In this document: piece after piece, positions 12,284 through 23,540 of the stretch
Layout of the letters: each line of letters starts with the position of its first letter
Position numbering within the stretch: the first letter of the stretch is position 1
DNA from: Dryococelus australis
Lineage: Eukaryota; Arthropoda; Insecta; Phasmatodea; Phasmatidae
Assembly (NCBI GenBank): GCA_029891345.1
Contig: CM057009.1
Location: 207,880,709-207,944,708 of the forward strand
DNA length: 64,000 nucleotides
Direction of reading: 5' to 3'
Notes under the pieces: generated by a model
Told to the model about the DNA's origin: nothing
The model's database searches: none
The model's input: only the letters and a program-made list of their open reading frames with translations
Made by a program: the position numbers and the translations under genes

Positions 12284-12352
12284 GCCTTACCTGGGCCTCG
12301 AACCCAGGGAACCCCCATTCCATAAGCTAGCATGCAATCAACTACATTACGG
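12284..12352 (-). repeat. tRNA-like promoter head (SINE fragment or tRNA pseudogene)
   Basis: On the minus strand there is a B-box GGTTCGAGGCC (12294-12304) inside a perfect T-arm: stem ctggg/cccag with a seven-base loop, 12291-12307. An A-box-like stretch, gtagttgattgcatgc, lies upstream. The flanks do not form an acceptor stem, so this is not a working tRNA gene but a tRNA-derived piece. Confidence 0.55.
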
Positions 12353-12359
12353 AGGTAAG

Positions 12360-14570
12360 ATTCACAGCATCAAATTGGGATGTAATTGGTCTCATGTTGT
12401 GAATGATAGGGTTTACGAACCTGAAATAACTATGGGGGCCATTATTTAGAAAATAAGTGTCTAAAACACTTAAGTTTACATGGCCTATCATACTTCTACT
12501 TGTGAGGAGTGCAAAGGTGACATTTGGGCTGCTTTTTACATTTTGGTCTTGAGAGCCAATGAAAGCGAAACAAGGTGAGTATGGAGCAGAGACGGTGCAA
12601 GGCAGGAGAAACAGGAGATCCCTGAGAAAACCAGCCAACCAGCAGCATCATCCAGCATGATTCCCATATGTAAAAATCTGGGAGTGACATTGCTAGGAAT
12701 AGAACCCGGTTTGTCTTGGTGGGAGACGAGCAGTCTAAACAACACACCACCATGGCCCTGCTACTTTTGTGAAAAATTTGGTGCAAATCTATTAATTGGT
12801 TTCCAAAATATGACATAAAAACTTCATTTTATTTGGTACTATCTCACAAAATTGCCTAAAAAGATAGTTTCTGGGTATGAAGCTTCTAATAGATACTGTC
12901 AACATACAAAGCTTGGTTGAATTTAGTTAAATTGTTTAATAGAAATGACAAACTTATAAATAGATAGCTGCCATTTTGAAAATCAACATCTGAAACCACT
13001 TAAATAACATAAATTTATATGGACATCTGTAACACTACTAGTGTGCAAGATTGGTGGAAATTATTTGAATGGTCCTAGAAATATGGTAAAAATTTCAATT
13101 TTCTCACCAGCACCAATTTGCAAAAGGCCAGCAATAGAGGATCTTTGTTTGCATAATTGATGCTTTTAATGAACACCTACTGTCAGCATAGAAAATATGG
13201 TTGCATTTTGTTGAATTGTTTAATAGATATAATGTACTAATCTAAACACTTAATATTAATGCCATTTAAAATGGCTTAACACACCTAAAATGTAAGTTTA
13301 CATAGCCTACTGTAGCACTAGATGCATCTATAGTTTGGTGGAGTTGGTTGATTGGTCCTAGAGACTACATAAAAACTCAATTTTTTCATGTGGCAATCTT
13401 CATAAATGGAGTACAAAAAGGTTATGTATTAAGCAAATTCTATGATTTCCATAGATGCTGCCAGTACAAAGTTAAATTATAATTAGTTTCATAGATATTC
13501 CATACTAAACTAAAATGTAAAATTCTAGCAGCAATTCTAAAAATAATTTTCTGACACACTTCAAACATAGAAATTAATATGGGCTACCATAGTATACCTT
13601 CAACCAATTTGGTAGGAATTGGATGATTCTTTCCTAAGTTACATTATAAAAACTTTAATTTTAATGTGGGGCTATCTTACAAAATAGTATAGAAATGGTG
13701 CTCTGTATATAGTTAATAACAGACACTGCCAGCATATAAAGTTAAGTTGAAATTTGTTTAGTAGATATAGCATACTGAACTAAAATGTTTACATAGCTGC
13801 TATTTTGAAAAGTGTCTGACCCACTTAAACTTTACGTGGTCTGTCATAGTGCTAATTGATGGCCAAATTTGGTAAGAATATGTTGTTTTTTTTTCCTAAA
13901 GATATAACATTAATATTTATATTTCTTTTTTCATGCGATGCCAATTCACAAATGTCAGGCAAAAGAGACTTCATGTAGACGCACTTAATATCAGTAATAT
14001 ATACTGCCAGTATACAATGTTCAGTTCGAATTGATTGCATTGTTTTGATGATACAGCATACTAAGCTAAAATGGCTATTTTAACATTTTTAAAACAAATG
14101 TCTTGTCCTCTGTAAACATACCAGTTTATATACATAATCTGCTGCAGTACTACTTGATTGCCAAATTTGGTAGGCATCTGTCTATTGTGTCCTGTGATAT
14201 GACATAAAAAGTTCATTGTACTTCACAGGACACACTTTACAAAATGGCAGACAAAGTGGATATTTGTTGGCATGTATGATGTTTGTAACAAACACTTTGG
14301 GCATACAAAATTTGGTTGAAATTAGTTGAACGGTATGATAGATACACAAAATAAATCTAAAATGTATGAATGGTTGCCATTTTAAAAGTTCCTAATAAAT
14401 TCAAATATAATTTTATAACGACCTACCATAGTATTACTTAACTCAGGTGCTGAATTAGGTGAGAATTGGTTACTATTTTTTAAGGTATAATGTAAAAAAC
14501 TTTATATTTTTATATGATGCTAGATTTCCAAATGGCGGCGTGAGTTAAGAGATTTAGGCGGTTCTTAACA
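12360..14570. repeat. Diverged satellite-like tandem array, about 280-bp period
   Basis: A landmark of the type 'cataaaaacttcatttt' recurs at about 12814, 13085, 13368, 13643, 13908, 14203 and 14491, with spacings of 271, 283, 275, 265, 295 and 288 bp. Between landmarks the order is constant: a 'ctatctcacaaaattg'-like block, 'agacactgccagcatacaaa', 'tggttgaatt...gttgaattg', 'gccattttgaaaa', 'cacttaaagtttacatgg', 'catagtactac' and 'aaatttggtaggaattgg'. An earlier partial unit (12440-12490) is separated from the rest by a SINE at 12490-12768. The units are strongly diverged, so the array is old. Confidence 0.8.
12490..12768 (-). mobile_element. tRNA-derived SINE, copy A
   Basis: The minus strand begins GGGCCATGGTGGTGTG near 12764. 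It has an A-box-like ggtggtgtgttgtttaga (12734-12751) and a B-box-like GGTTCTATTCC (12696-12706), then a body sharing 'atcatgctgg', 'gatga' and 'ttctc(a/t)gggatct' with copy B at 15.5 kb. It interrupts a unit of the 280-bp array, which gives the insertion order. The 3' end is not precisely defined. Confidence 0.7.
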
Positions 14571-15439
14571 CTGAGGTCTTGAGCAAATGGTTGTAGCATT
14601 GCAGATATATATTTATAGATAATATATTCAGGAAGTATCTAATTGTATTTCAGTCAAGGATAGAAATTAATTTTTATATTTAAAAGGTCGTGGCAATGAT
14701 AACATGTTTAAATTTTATATATTTTCATTTTTCCAGATGTATTATTTTTCTTTCCTCATTTCAACAGTAGTAACAGATGTCAACAACAGATGTCATAGGA
14801 CGATAGCGCATCTTTTCCTTTTCACCGGGTTAGTAAACTAAACACGTCGCTGATGCATTGCACGGCATGGTGAAACAAGGAAAATAACAGAGGTCACCTT
14901 TATATGACGTGACAGAGTGCTCAAGACCAATACGTTTTCAATTAGGAAACTTTTGACCAATATATAGAGAAACACGACCTTTCTCGGGTATCACAACAGT
15001 TTGGTGCAGCATGATCGTATGTCATGCTGTCAGTCGGACAGACTGCAACGAGTGATCATGTGACGCACCTGCCAGCACCGGCGAATTTAACCTTCTTTTG
15101 TATTTTGGACATTTCAAGTAACTATTAAATTTATTTTCCATTAGTGCGAGGAGTCAATAGAGCGCCAGGAGAGAAAAGTAACGATTCTTTCTTGTCTTCG
15201 TAACTCTTGAAGTGAGAAGTTTTTTTTATGAAGGCTGACATTCTGTCTTGGTTTTTTTTTTTGTTCAGAGCTGCGAGTGTCAATTGTTTGTTTTTGCAGA
15301 GACAACAATAAATTTCCAGTAAACATTTAACTTCTTTTATTTATTGGCAACCCTGCTATCAACATTAACAAACTTTCATTGTTATGTAGTCAAAGTCTCC
15401 AACTCACGCTGAGCTAGTGCGTTGGTGTTTACTCAGGAC
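14571..15439. other. Intron sequence, nothing recognised
   Basis: AT-rich with a slightly more GC-balanced stretch near 14800-15070. No coding potential or repeat end was supported. Confidence 0.4.
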
Positions 15440-15618
15440 TACGAGAGAACAGGACAATAACCTGTTACATGGTAGATCCCAGAGAAAATCCATTGACCAA
15501 GGTCATCGCCCAGCATGATCCCCACATACAAAAATCCAAGAGCGACACCGCCAGGAATCAAACCTGGTTTGCCTAGGAGCGCGGTAAGTAGTCTAACCAC
15601 TACACCGCCATGGTCCCT
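15440..15618 (-). mobile_element. tRNA-derived SINE, copy B
   Basis: The minus strand starts GGGACCATGGCGGTGTAG near 15617. The A-box is ggcggtgtagtggttaga (15592-15609) and the B-box GGTTTGATTCC (15554-15564), at normal tRNA spacing. The body GGGGATCATGCTGGGCGATG, then a Trp-rich-coding 'ttctctgggatcta', matches copy A. The B-box is closer to consensus than in copy A. Confidence 0.75.
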
Positions 15619-15845
15619 CCAAAATGGCAGACCAACAGCAATATGTAGCTCTAAATCCAATGCTTAGATGATACACTGTAAACATACAAAATTTGGTTTG
15701 AATTGGTTGAATGATTCACGATATGACATACCACCCTAAATATTTAATGGTCGCCATTTTGAAAGCACCCAAATATTGAAAATTAAGTTGGGTGTCCTTA
15801 CTTAGTACTATGTGGGTACTGAGTTTCGCTAAATTTGGTTCATGC
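15619..15845. repeat. Isolated unit of the 280-bp satellite family
   Basis: Contains 'aaaatggcagac', 'acactgtaaacatacaaaatttggtt', 'ttgaatgattcacgatatgacat', 'cgccattttgaaagc' and 'tacttagtactatgtgg' in the same order as the array units at 12.4-14.6 kb. It abuts the head of SINE copy B, suggesting the SINE also went into, or was joined to, array sequence here. Confidence 0.65.
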
Positions 15846-15849
15846 ATGC

Positions 15850-15905
15850 CGGCAGGGTAAGGCAGGCAAGGCCAAGGCAGGTAGGACAGGCCAGGCCAAG
15901 ACACG
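15850..15905. repeat. GGCARGGYAAGGCAGG-type purine/GC simple repeat
   Basis: Short imperfect repetitions of 'ggcaggcaaggccaaggcaggtagg', possibly a degraded pentamer-like simple repeat. Confidence 0.5.
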
Positions 15906-16128
15906 CAAGGGAGGCACATGCTTGCATGAATACACACACATGCGAAAGCAATCTCATAATCCCTTCTTTCCTTTAGAAAATATACTAACAGAACAAAAAA
16001 CCACAAAAAATGGGTTACCTTAATATTACACTCAAAATGAATGTAAACTAGATACTGCTGTTGCACACCTCTAATTTCCTTCAGAAATTAAATTATTACT
16101 TAAAAGACTGTACCCCTGTTTCTCAATA

Positions 16129-16179
16129 TGTGTGTGTGTGTGTGCGTGCGTGTGTGCGTGTGTGTGTGTGTGTGTGTGT
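16129..16179. repeat. (TG)n microsatellite
   Basis: About 51 bp of TG with a few C interruptions (tgtgcgtgcgtgtgtgcg). A less pure TG/TATC-rich stretch follows to about 16265. Confidence 0.9.
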
Positions 16180-16599
16180 ATATTTGCCTCCATTTGTGTA
16201 TATCAATGTGCCTCTATATATCTCTGCCCTTGTGTGTGTATATCCCTATATTCTATCTATGTATTTCTTTCTGTTGAGATTTTTGTGTGGCCCTGAATAT
16301 ATTTCTGCCTCTGTTGTGTACCACTTGTACAACAATAAAATTAAATATAAATTTCAACAACTATATGCATCAAGCCCTTGGCAAAAACAACACACGAACA
16401 CCACAAAAAACACAAAACAAAGTGGCACAAATATGCAGTTTTAAAAAAAATCCAAATTTATCAGCGTATTTTTTTTAAATGTTTTTTAATTCAATGTTAA
16501 TTAATTTTAGTCATTTGAGAAACTCTTAATTAAAGTTAAGGGTTTAAAAAATAATATTTAGGTGGATTTATTGTGAAAATTATTTTTCTGGGGCTCTAT

Positions 16600-17700
16600 A
16601 GTTTACTTTCTGATGCTCCTAGCCCGTCCTGGCAGGCAGACAGGCAAGCAAGATAATCTCCACACATCCCATAGCTGTGAGAATGTCTCTGCTTGCAATG
16701 CTTGTTATTGTAATCCTGGATGCTGTCGTAACAGTTTTTGTTACAGCATTTCTCATTCCTGTTACATTGTACATCTTGCTGAACCGTTCCCATCACTGCA
16801 AATTTTCCGCTGTGCCCACAGTTTGTGGATGTCTCCATAGAAAAAAAGTGACCTTTGTACCGTCCGGAACAGCTTAACGTGGCTTGGTTGCTGGCGAGAG
16901 GCGAGGTATGCTGGATTTGAGAAAAACCCTGATGCATGGTGATAAGTTCAACAAAGATGTAATAATTTCTTCCCAGGGCGCTAGCTCATCTATTGCACGG
17001 GTGAGCACGAGTCAATGATATCTCAGGGCAGTAGCAGGTTGCCAGCCATTTGGCGGCTTCCCCTCGCAGTGCACGTTTACTAAAGAAAGCTGTTACAACA
17101 GTCGCTTAGCACACCTTACACTTCAAAAGCTGAGCACGTGGTTAAGTTCTGGAGTGTGCCAGGTCCCGAGATTACTTTAAATATTAAATAAATAAGCAAA
17201 GATGCAATTCAATTACATATATTGTGGAATGGATACATTCGCACACAATACACTGTCCCTCAAATAGTGCGGACATGGCGTATTAGGCCCGCCATAGGCC
17301 GACACGGAAAAGCACGTGAACATGTGGAATATAAGTTGAAAATAAACTGTCCGGGGTCGCGAATCTGACGGAAAGAGAGTGTATGCTGGCAGGAGCAAAG
17401 AAATATAAAACACTCCAGCAATAATTAGAAAGGTTACAATTTCAACTACTGTGATGGATGCAAAATGATGAAGCTCCCACGGCACGCGCGATGCACACAT
17501 CCACCCTGTACGGCCCGCTGTCAAGATTAAATATGGTGGCTCGGAGATGCCATTAGCTAACGGAGATCTCCCGCCAACACAATGAGGGAAAAACCATAAA
17601 AATACAAATACTAAACAGTATGCCAAGACAAACAAACACATTAAAACACTTAGTGAAAATACAGGAGTGTTTCAGACACATCATATCTCTTTTATAAAGT
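16600..17700 (-). repeat. Unclassified GC-richer block with moderately long open frames
   Basis: Base composition and CpG content rise relative to the surroundings. On the minus strand, frames of 142 codons (17213-17641) and 113 codons (16596-16937) are open, but neither shows a domain I recognise. The hydrophobic plus-strand frame at 16677-16877 is the antisense of the second and is probably a shadow. Sharp composition edges suggest an inserted repeat such as an LTR or other element. Alternatively it could be an exon or promoter island of an unrecognised gene. Confidence 0.3.
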
Positions 17701-18200
17701 ATCCAATCTCTGTTGCTAAGTATATAGGGAAAACTGAGTTTACCTGGGAAAAAGCAGGGACGTCTTGCAGAACACATCAGAAAATAAAAGAAAAATACAC
17801 AAAACACTTTACACACAAAAGACTCTTTTAGACAATATTATTCAAATAAGACATTAAATTAATAAGTTAGTTGAGAACTTTGAATTAGGTTGCTTGGCCA
17901 CGGATTTCAGAACTGCCAAGGTTGTTGACTTACATTTTCAATCAAATGCAAAATGTAATTTCACCCTTTAGAATTAAAACAAGTATAACACAGACATTGC
18001 AAAAATTCAAATTAGAATATAGAGAGTCACTGTAAGAAGGTTCGTAATATTACATGAGCCACATAGTTGGGGACTCTTTACTGAAAACACAGCACTCTGG
18101 GGAAATAAACAGGAGATAACACTTTCCAGTGTTTACGTTAGAGTCTGTTTTCTGGGGGACATAACACTGCACCACAATAAACACACACTACTTACTTTAC
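17701..18200. other. Intron sequence, nothing recognised
   Basis: AT-rich sequence with no supported feature. Confidence 0.4.
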
Positions 18201-18215
18201 TCTTGGTGGAACGGA

Positions 18216-18241
18216 TCGTTCGGGTCCCATGACCCGAACGA
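18216..18241. repeat. Perfect 11-bp hairpin of tcgttcgggtc
   Basis: tcgttcgggtc, loop ccat, gacccgaacga. Two further 'gacccgtt' motifs follow at about 18239 and 18254. Clusters of such CpG-bearing inverted motifs are common in subterminal regions of DNA transposons, but I could not find matching terminal repeats. Confidence 0.6.
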
Positions 18242-18449
18242 CCCGTTGGCACTGACCCGTTCGTGCATGAACGATTCTAAGGGCATGTGAATTAACGCAC
18301 CACGTGCGTTGCTGGTGCACGAATGGAGCAGCATTGGTCTACCTCCTGTGCAGGCAGTGAGGATGACAACAAGCTTTTGTGCATCCCAGTGCCATCTACC
18401 GGTGGCTCTCTAACTAAAATTTAGTGTATCACTCCACCAGGGACACACT

Positions 18450-20340
18450 AATTCATAAATCCATGAGGGGTGTGTCGTCCCAAGGTTACTTGCATCTACT
18501 TCTTTGGTATAGCTAGATGTGTTTCACCACAGCAGAAGCTGAATTTGTGTTTTTAAGAAAGATGTAATTACAGTGTGTGTTTTTTTTATCTATTATGTAG
18601 AGTAGGCAATGCAAGACATGTAGTTTCAGTGCAACTTAGGCAAATAGGTTTGTGTTGACACCCCGTAGTTTGTGATGTGCAATTATGTGTATGCTTCTGC
18701 TTGAACCCTCCTTTTAAGGTAAGTTTTCTGACATGAGTTTTTTTTTGTATCTATATAATGCTGTTGTGATCTGCCATTAATTAATAATGATTTTGTTTCT
18801 CTTTTTACAGAAGGTTCATTTTTTTTATTTTCTATTTACGTTCTACTTTTGGGTCTTCAATTTAATTTTCGTTATAATGCCCTATTTTGGTTCTGCAAAA
18901 ACTTATCAACTCCACATCAGTTGGACGATCCCTGCATTGGTTCCTTTTATTATCATATCTGGGTGATCTAGGATAAGTTGGCTCAACCTCCACTATTTAC
19001 CTCAGACAACAAATTTTCTTCATAATTAATTATAATCAAGTGGCTAATGTAAAACAATAGCAAAATCGTAATTTAAATGGACAAAATGGTTTGTCGTAAA
19101 GGGCACCTTTTTTTCTCATTTTTCCACTTTTTCTTAACTTAGTTTAATGTTGTGCAATTATGATCACTATTTATTAATATTATAAAATTGCTGTATCTAT
19201 CATTATAATGATTTGTCACATTTTTATAGCATACAGTTTTTATAACATACATTTTCTTACCCTCAACTTTTGGGTAGCAGTATTTGCTAGTGGCACAAAT
19301 AAAATGGTAGCAACCAGAGAAAGGTTTAGACCATAGCACTGTTACATTTGCATGTGGTTGAAGTTGCTTGAATGAAGTCCAGTTGCCTGTCACGTGTTTG
19401 TTTTGAGTTAACTTTCGTATGTATGAAATATATATACGTTTGTTATGTGTGTGTTGAACCAATATCTTTTGTCAGCAGCGAAACAGGCATTGCTCCCTGT
19501 TTATTTTTCTGTCACATTTAATTTGCCATTCCCTGTGGTTACTATCACCTTTTGTTGGTGTGTGTGGCCATCTGGCCTGACCATTGTTTACATTATTACG
19601 TGGGTAGTCACTGTACTTTAAAAATAATAAGAAGAAAGGACTGTTATGGTGTTTTCTTCTTGTACTAGGGATTTTGTTTCTTGGATTCAGATATTATTTC
19701 ATTTTAAATACACTTGGTTAATTCATACATGGGTATCATTTAAGTGTTATGCAAATTTTCGCACAGAAATTTTGTACACACTTAGCTCGTTAGTTTTTTA
19801 GTTTACCATATTAAACTTTGTGAATTAACAATGGACAGTGTTATTGTCCTGGAATTTTTTGCACAAAGATGAGCTTATTTACAAGCTGCATGCCTATAAT
19901 TTCAACAATTCTGTACATACACAGCAGTTAGGTAAAGAAGCGTAGCATATAAAGATCGTATTCCATCCTCGGTGGAGTATGTAAAAAAACACTGATTGGA
20001 TGGACAAGATTACCACTTGTTTTTTGAAAAAGTTTATTGTGCCATTTTAAAATATGTCACCATCATTTCACTGTTGCATTACTGCTAGTGTACTATTTTT
20101 GAACAACTTTCAAACCCCATTTCAGTATTGAGTTTAATAAAAAACATTGTAAATATTACTGTCTTGATACCTTTTGTATTTAATTAAAGTAATAATTAAT
20201 GCAGTTATCTATTTGAGCACCTACAATTTATTTATAATGTTTATTTGTCTGATATTTATTTATTTATGGCATAATTCATTATAGTAAATATTTTGTCTGT
20301 TATGTAATTATCTATCAGAGCATATAAAGGACGTTAATTA
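18450..20340. other. AT-rich intron sequence, nothing recognised
   Basis: No coding region, RNA gene or repeat boundary was supported on either strand. Confidence 0.4.
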
Positions 20341-20344
20341 TGAA

Positions 20345-22260
20345 CCGTGGAATGGAGTTACTTTGACTTTGAGGAGCTACTTTCATCAGGTGCTATTATC
20401 TTTAATTTGGCTCCATAACTTTGCCAAACACTTGAATGAAGTGTTGTTTTCCGAATAGATGGCAGCACTAATCTTTTGAAAGCTAGAATAACATTTCTTG
20501 CCGTAATTTTGTTTTGTATTCTAAATAGAATGCACCTTTCTTTGTGGAAGGCAATTGATGGAAGAATTTTTTGGTCCTGAAATCTGTAGGTATTATTAAT
20601 TTTTCTTGCTTGTCTTCACAGTTATGATAGTTTATATGATTAATATAGGGTATATTCGTTAAAATTTTGAAGTTTGCACAAATTTATACCTACCCATATG
20701 GTTATTATAACATAAATTTATTGCTGGGTTACTTTGATCACTTTAGTTTGGAGACTATGAAATACCTATATTGCTAAACATGATAATTTTTAATGTAATG
20801 TAAGCATTATAAGTGCATATAATTTTTTGTTCATTGTTAAAACACACCTAAGCTTAAATAAATAATAAATAAAAATGAAATAAATAAATTATATTACCCA
20901 GATTAGTTGCAGCAGTTAACTATATTGACTGCTACTTTCAGGTTGCAACTTCCATCTGACTACAAGGCATTTTGAATACGATCAACATGCCTCAAAACTA
21001 CGAAAGGAAGTAAGGTTCCATGTGCTACCGTAACTATACGGAATTGAAGTTCGATGAAGCTTTAGAAGCAGTTGCTTATAAGATGTCACTACACCAAGCA
21101 TCAAGGGAGTTCAGCATTCCTTATGGTACCTTGCACAATAAGTTTAATGGAAAGCATGGAGGTAAGCCTAGGAGAAGCATTGCGTTTTCCGAAATTGAAG
21201 AACTAGCTATTATTAATGGGTTTCTGACATGTAGTGACTGGGGTTTTCTGTTAAGTGTTCGAGATGTGCAGATATTCACTAAAATGCACTTAGATCTTAA
21301 AGGGTGCATTGCACCTAGATTTAAGAATAATGTTCCTGGAAAGGATTGGGCACTGTCCTTATTGAAGCGACATAAAAGGATGGTAGACCAAAGAATTGCA
21401 TCAAATTTAAAAACATCAAAAGCAGAAGTTTTCCAAGAAATACTAAAAGAGTATTTTGAAAATCTTCAAGAAACTCTGAAAAAAATTCCACCGAATAACA
21501 TATACAATTACTGCGAGAGCAACGTTTCTGACGATCCAGGTAAGATGAAGGGAATCTATAGAAGAGGTGTAAAATATCCAGTTAAAATCTGTAATCATAC
21601 AAAGTCTACAACAACTGTATTGACGTGTGGTTCTGCATCAAGAATACTGTCGCCGCCATACATTATTTATAACAGTGAAGGAATGTATGACACATGGAAA
21701 GAGGGAGGATTGAAAGGTGAACCATGCTGTACAGATCCACGTTGCTCCAGGGGCTTTAGATACAACAGAACTAAACACAGATGGATTTATTCTGCAACGT
21801 TTCACAACTGGTTTATTTCTACATTTTTACCTCATGCGAAATGGTTGGAGGAGAAAGTAATATTAATTGGCGACAATCTTTCCTCCCACTTCAACGAAAA
21901 TGTCTTACAATTATGCACGGCATACAATATTAATTTTGTTTGTTTGCCGCCAAATGCTACACATCTGTGTCAGCCGTTATATATGGCTTTTTTCCGTGCC
22001 TTCAAAGCAGCATGGCGTCATGAGTTGACAGCTTGGAAAGAAAAGCATCCGAGAGAAGGCTCACTTTTGACTTCAGCTATTCGGAAAATTAATAGTGTGG
22101 CTCCAAGAAATCCCACTACAGTTGGAGGAGATGTGGAGCTTCCAGCACTGGTTTTAGTGTTTGAAAAGAAATAATGAAAAAAGTTCTTCCCCTTGATTAT
22201 ATACACACAGGTCCAAATGATAAATGTAAAAGCAAACATTCTTTAAACATTAGTATTTTA
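20345..22260 (+). mobile_element. Pogo-type DNA transposon (ends not resolved)
   Basis: Built around the transposase frame at 21020-22174. Upstream there are three related motifs, ggagttactttgac (20354), ggagctactttcatc (20373) and gggttactttgatcac (20726). These resemble the terminal/subterminal motifs I associate with this group, but I could not find their reverse complement downstream. The right end is therefore missing or beyond recognition, and the boundaries given are approximate. Confidence 0.55.
21020..22174 (+). CDS. Pogo/jerky-type (DDE_1) transposase, open frame with altered catalytic residues
   Basis: The open frame is 384 codons. Residues 12-42 form a psq/pipsqueak-type helix-turn-helix (EAVAYKMSLHQASREFSIPY). 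A CENPB-like middle segment follows with KDWALSLLKRH at 108-118, then the DDE_1 domain. The first catalytic block reads NYCESNVSDDPGK (163-175), where the family normally has NYDETN, so Asp is replaced by Cys165. The second block, VILIGDNLSSH (280-290), keeps Asp285. The third, LPPNATHLCQPLYMAFF (309-325), has Tyr321 where Asp is usual. The C-terminus after about 345 does not follow the usual 'SGFRATGIYP' pattern and is probably frameshifted. Transposition activity is unlikely. The frame is nevertheless unbroken, meaning either a relatively young dead copy or, less likely, use for DNA binding only. Confidence 0.85.
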   Translation: MCYRNYTELKFDEALEAVAYKMSLHQASREFSIPYGTLHNKFNGKHGGKPRRSIAFSEIEELAIINGFLTCSDWGFLLSVRDVQIFTKMHLDLKGCIAPRFKNNVPGKDWALSLLKRHKRMVDQRIASNLKTSKAEVFQEILKEYFENLQETLKKIPPNNIYNYCESNVSDDPGKMKGIYRRGVKYPVKICNHTKSTTTVLTCGSASRILSPPYIIYNSEGMYDTWKEGGLKGEPCCTDPRCSRGFRYNRTKHRWIYSATFHNWFISTFLPHAKWLEEKVILIGDNLSSHFNENVLQLCTAYNINFVCLPPNATHLCQPLYMAFFRAFKAAWRHELTAWKEKHPREGSLLTSAIRKINSVAPRNPTTVGGDVELPALVLVFEKK

Positions 22261-22279
22261 ACAGTTATGTACTGCTCTT

Positions 22280-23540
22280 CCCACACAGGTGGTTTGCCAT
22301 GTCATGTCACCTGGCAGACGGGAATGATTGACAGCCGAACTAGCTGGCGTCACAGTCCCTCCTCCCTGCCCTGCCGGAGAAGTCAACAACTTAGGATGCT
22401 CAAAAACATTATGGGAACTACGACCCATGGCGCAACGCGGCATTTGGAGAAATTCTGCCGCAGCTGTAGGGTCTGCTCTTTCACGGAAGCTATCTAGATG
22501 AGTGCGGTAACCGGGCGAAGTCGAGTGCTGTGAGGGACATCAGTTAAGAGGATGGAAGACGATGGGAGATTGTGAGACAACAGTGGATGAGGCGTTTGAG
22601 GTATGAGTGGACTTGAGGGCGTGATACCCGACAAGCAAAGGCTACTGTGCACGAGGGCACTCTGAAATCTCTAGACCATTGCGGATTGGTGGGATCTCGA
22701 CTGAACTGAGGTGGACCTGAATGAACCTGTGATATGGATTTTACTGTAAATATTGGATGTGTAAAATATGGACAAATAATTTATAAAGTAATTGAATAGA
22801 TTTTGATACACTGTTTATTGGGACTGATTTTAGTTATTTCATAACATTAATTTCTTTGGGCTAGTTATAAATTATACTGATTGAATTTGTAAACTGAAAA
22901 TAGCAAGAGATATCAATTTACTTTGTGATATTGAGACATGAGTACTTTCTTGGTAATTATTGTAAATAAATTAGGAAATTATAGTTAACACTTATATTAA
23001 ATTAACACTTCCATTCCTTAACTAACCTGGTTTTACCTCATCGACTGAGAAATTGTAACCGTATGAATTGAGCTTTATTAGAAATTTATGCAGTCACTTG
23101 GTTACAGTATGTGAATGTGTTACACCAATGGTTTTTATAAACAATTTAATTACCTCACAAGTGTGTCGTATTGTTAGGTGTAGCAACAAGAAACCGGTGT
23201 AGCAACCGGGACTGACTTTTTACTGTCCCATTAATTGTGTTAGGTGAAAAAGCATTACCTTGGGAAGTTTAAAGACATAATTCCTAGGCTTGATACTACA
23301 ATATTGAGCAGTTTACATGTAAATTATGCTAATTTTTACACTATATTTTACAACAGAGGAAACTTGGAAGAATTTTCCATTGATACATTCCAACATATCT
23401 TTAAGTAACCAATGACAAAGAATGTTAATGAACAATGTTTTACTTCCGTGATATTTTTTACAACATTACGCCGTTGAGTGAGAAACGAGACGAACAATGA
23501 CGCTAATTACATACTGATGATATGGGCGCCAGCGGTGCTT
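22280..23540. other. Intron sequence with a GC-richer stretch, unclassified
   Basis: 22280-22740 is GC-richer than its flanks with no recognised domain and may be part of a dispersed repeat. 22750-23540 is AT-rich. If the repeat at 23540-25400 is an LTR, the internal part of its element would lie here on the minus strand, but I recognise no gag or pol. Confidence 0.3.

Noticed and set aside
12284-12352. Possible functional tRNA gene on the minus strand
   Set aside because: The T-arm and B-box are good, but no acceptor stem or anticodon arm can be formed, so it is kept only as a tRNA-derived fragment.
16677-16877. Hydrophobic 66-residue frame that looks like a membrane protein
   Set aside because: It is antisense to another frame in the same block, has no family match, and Ile/Val-rich antisense frames arise easily.
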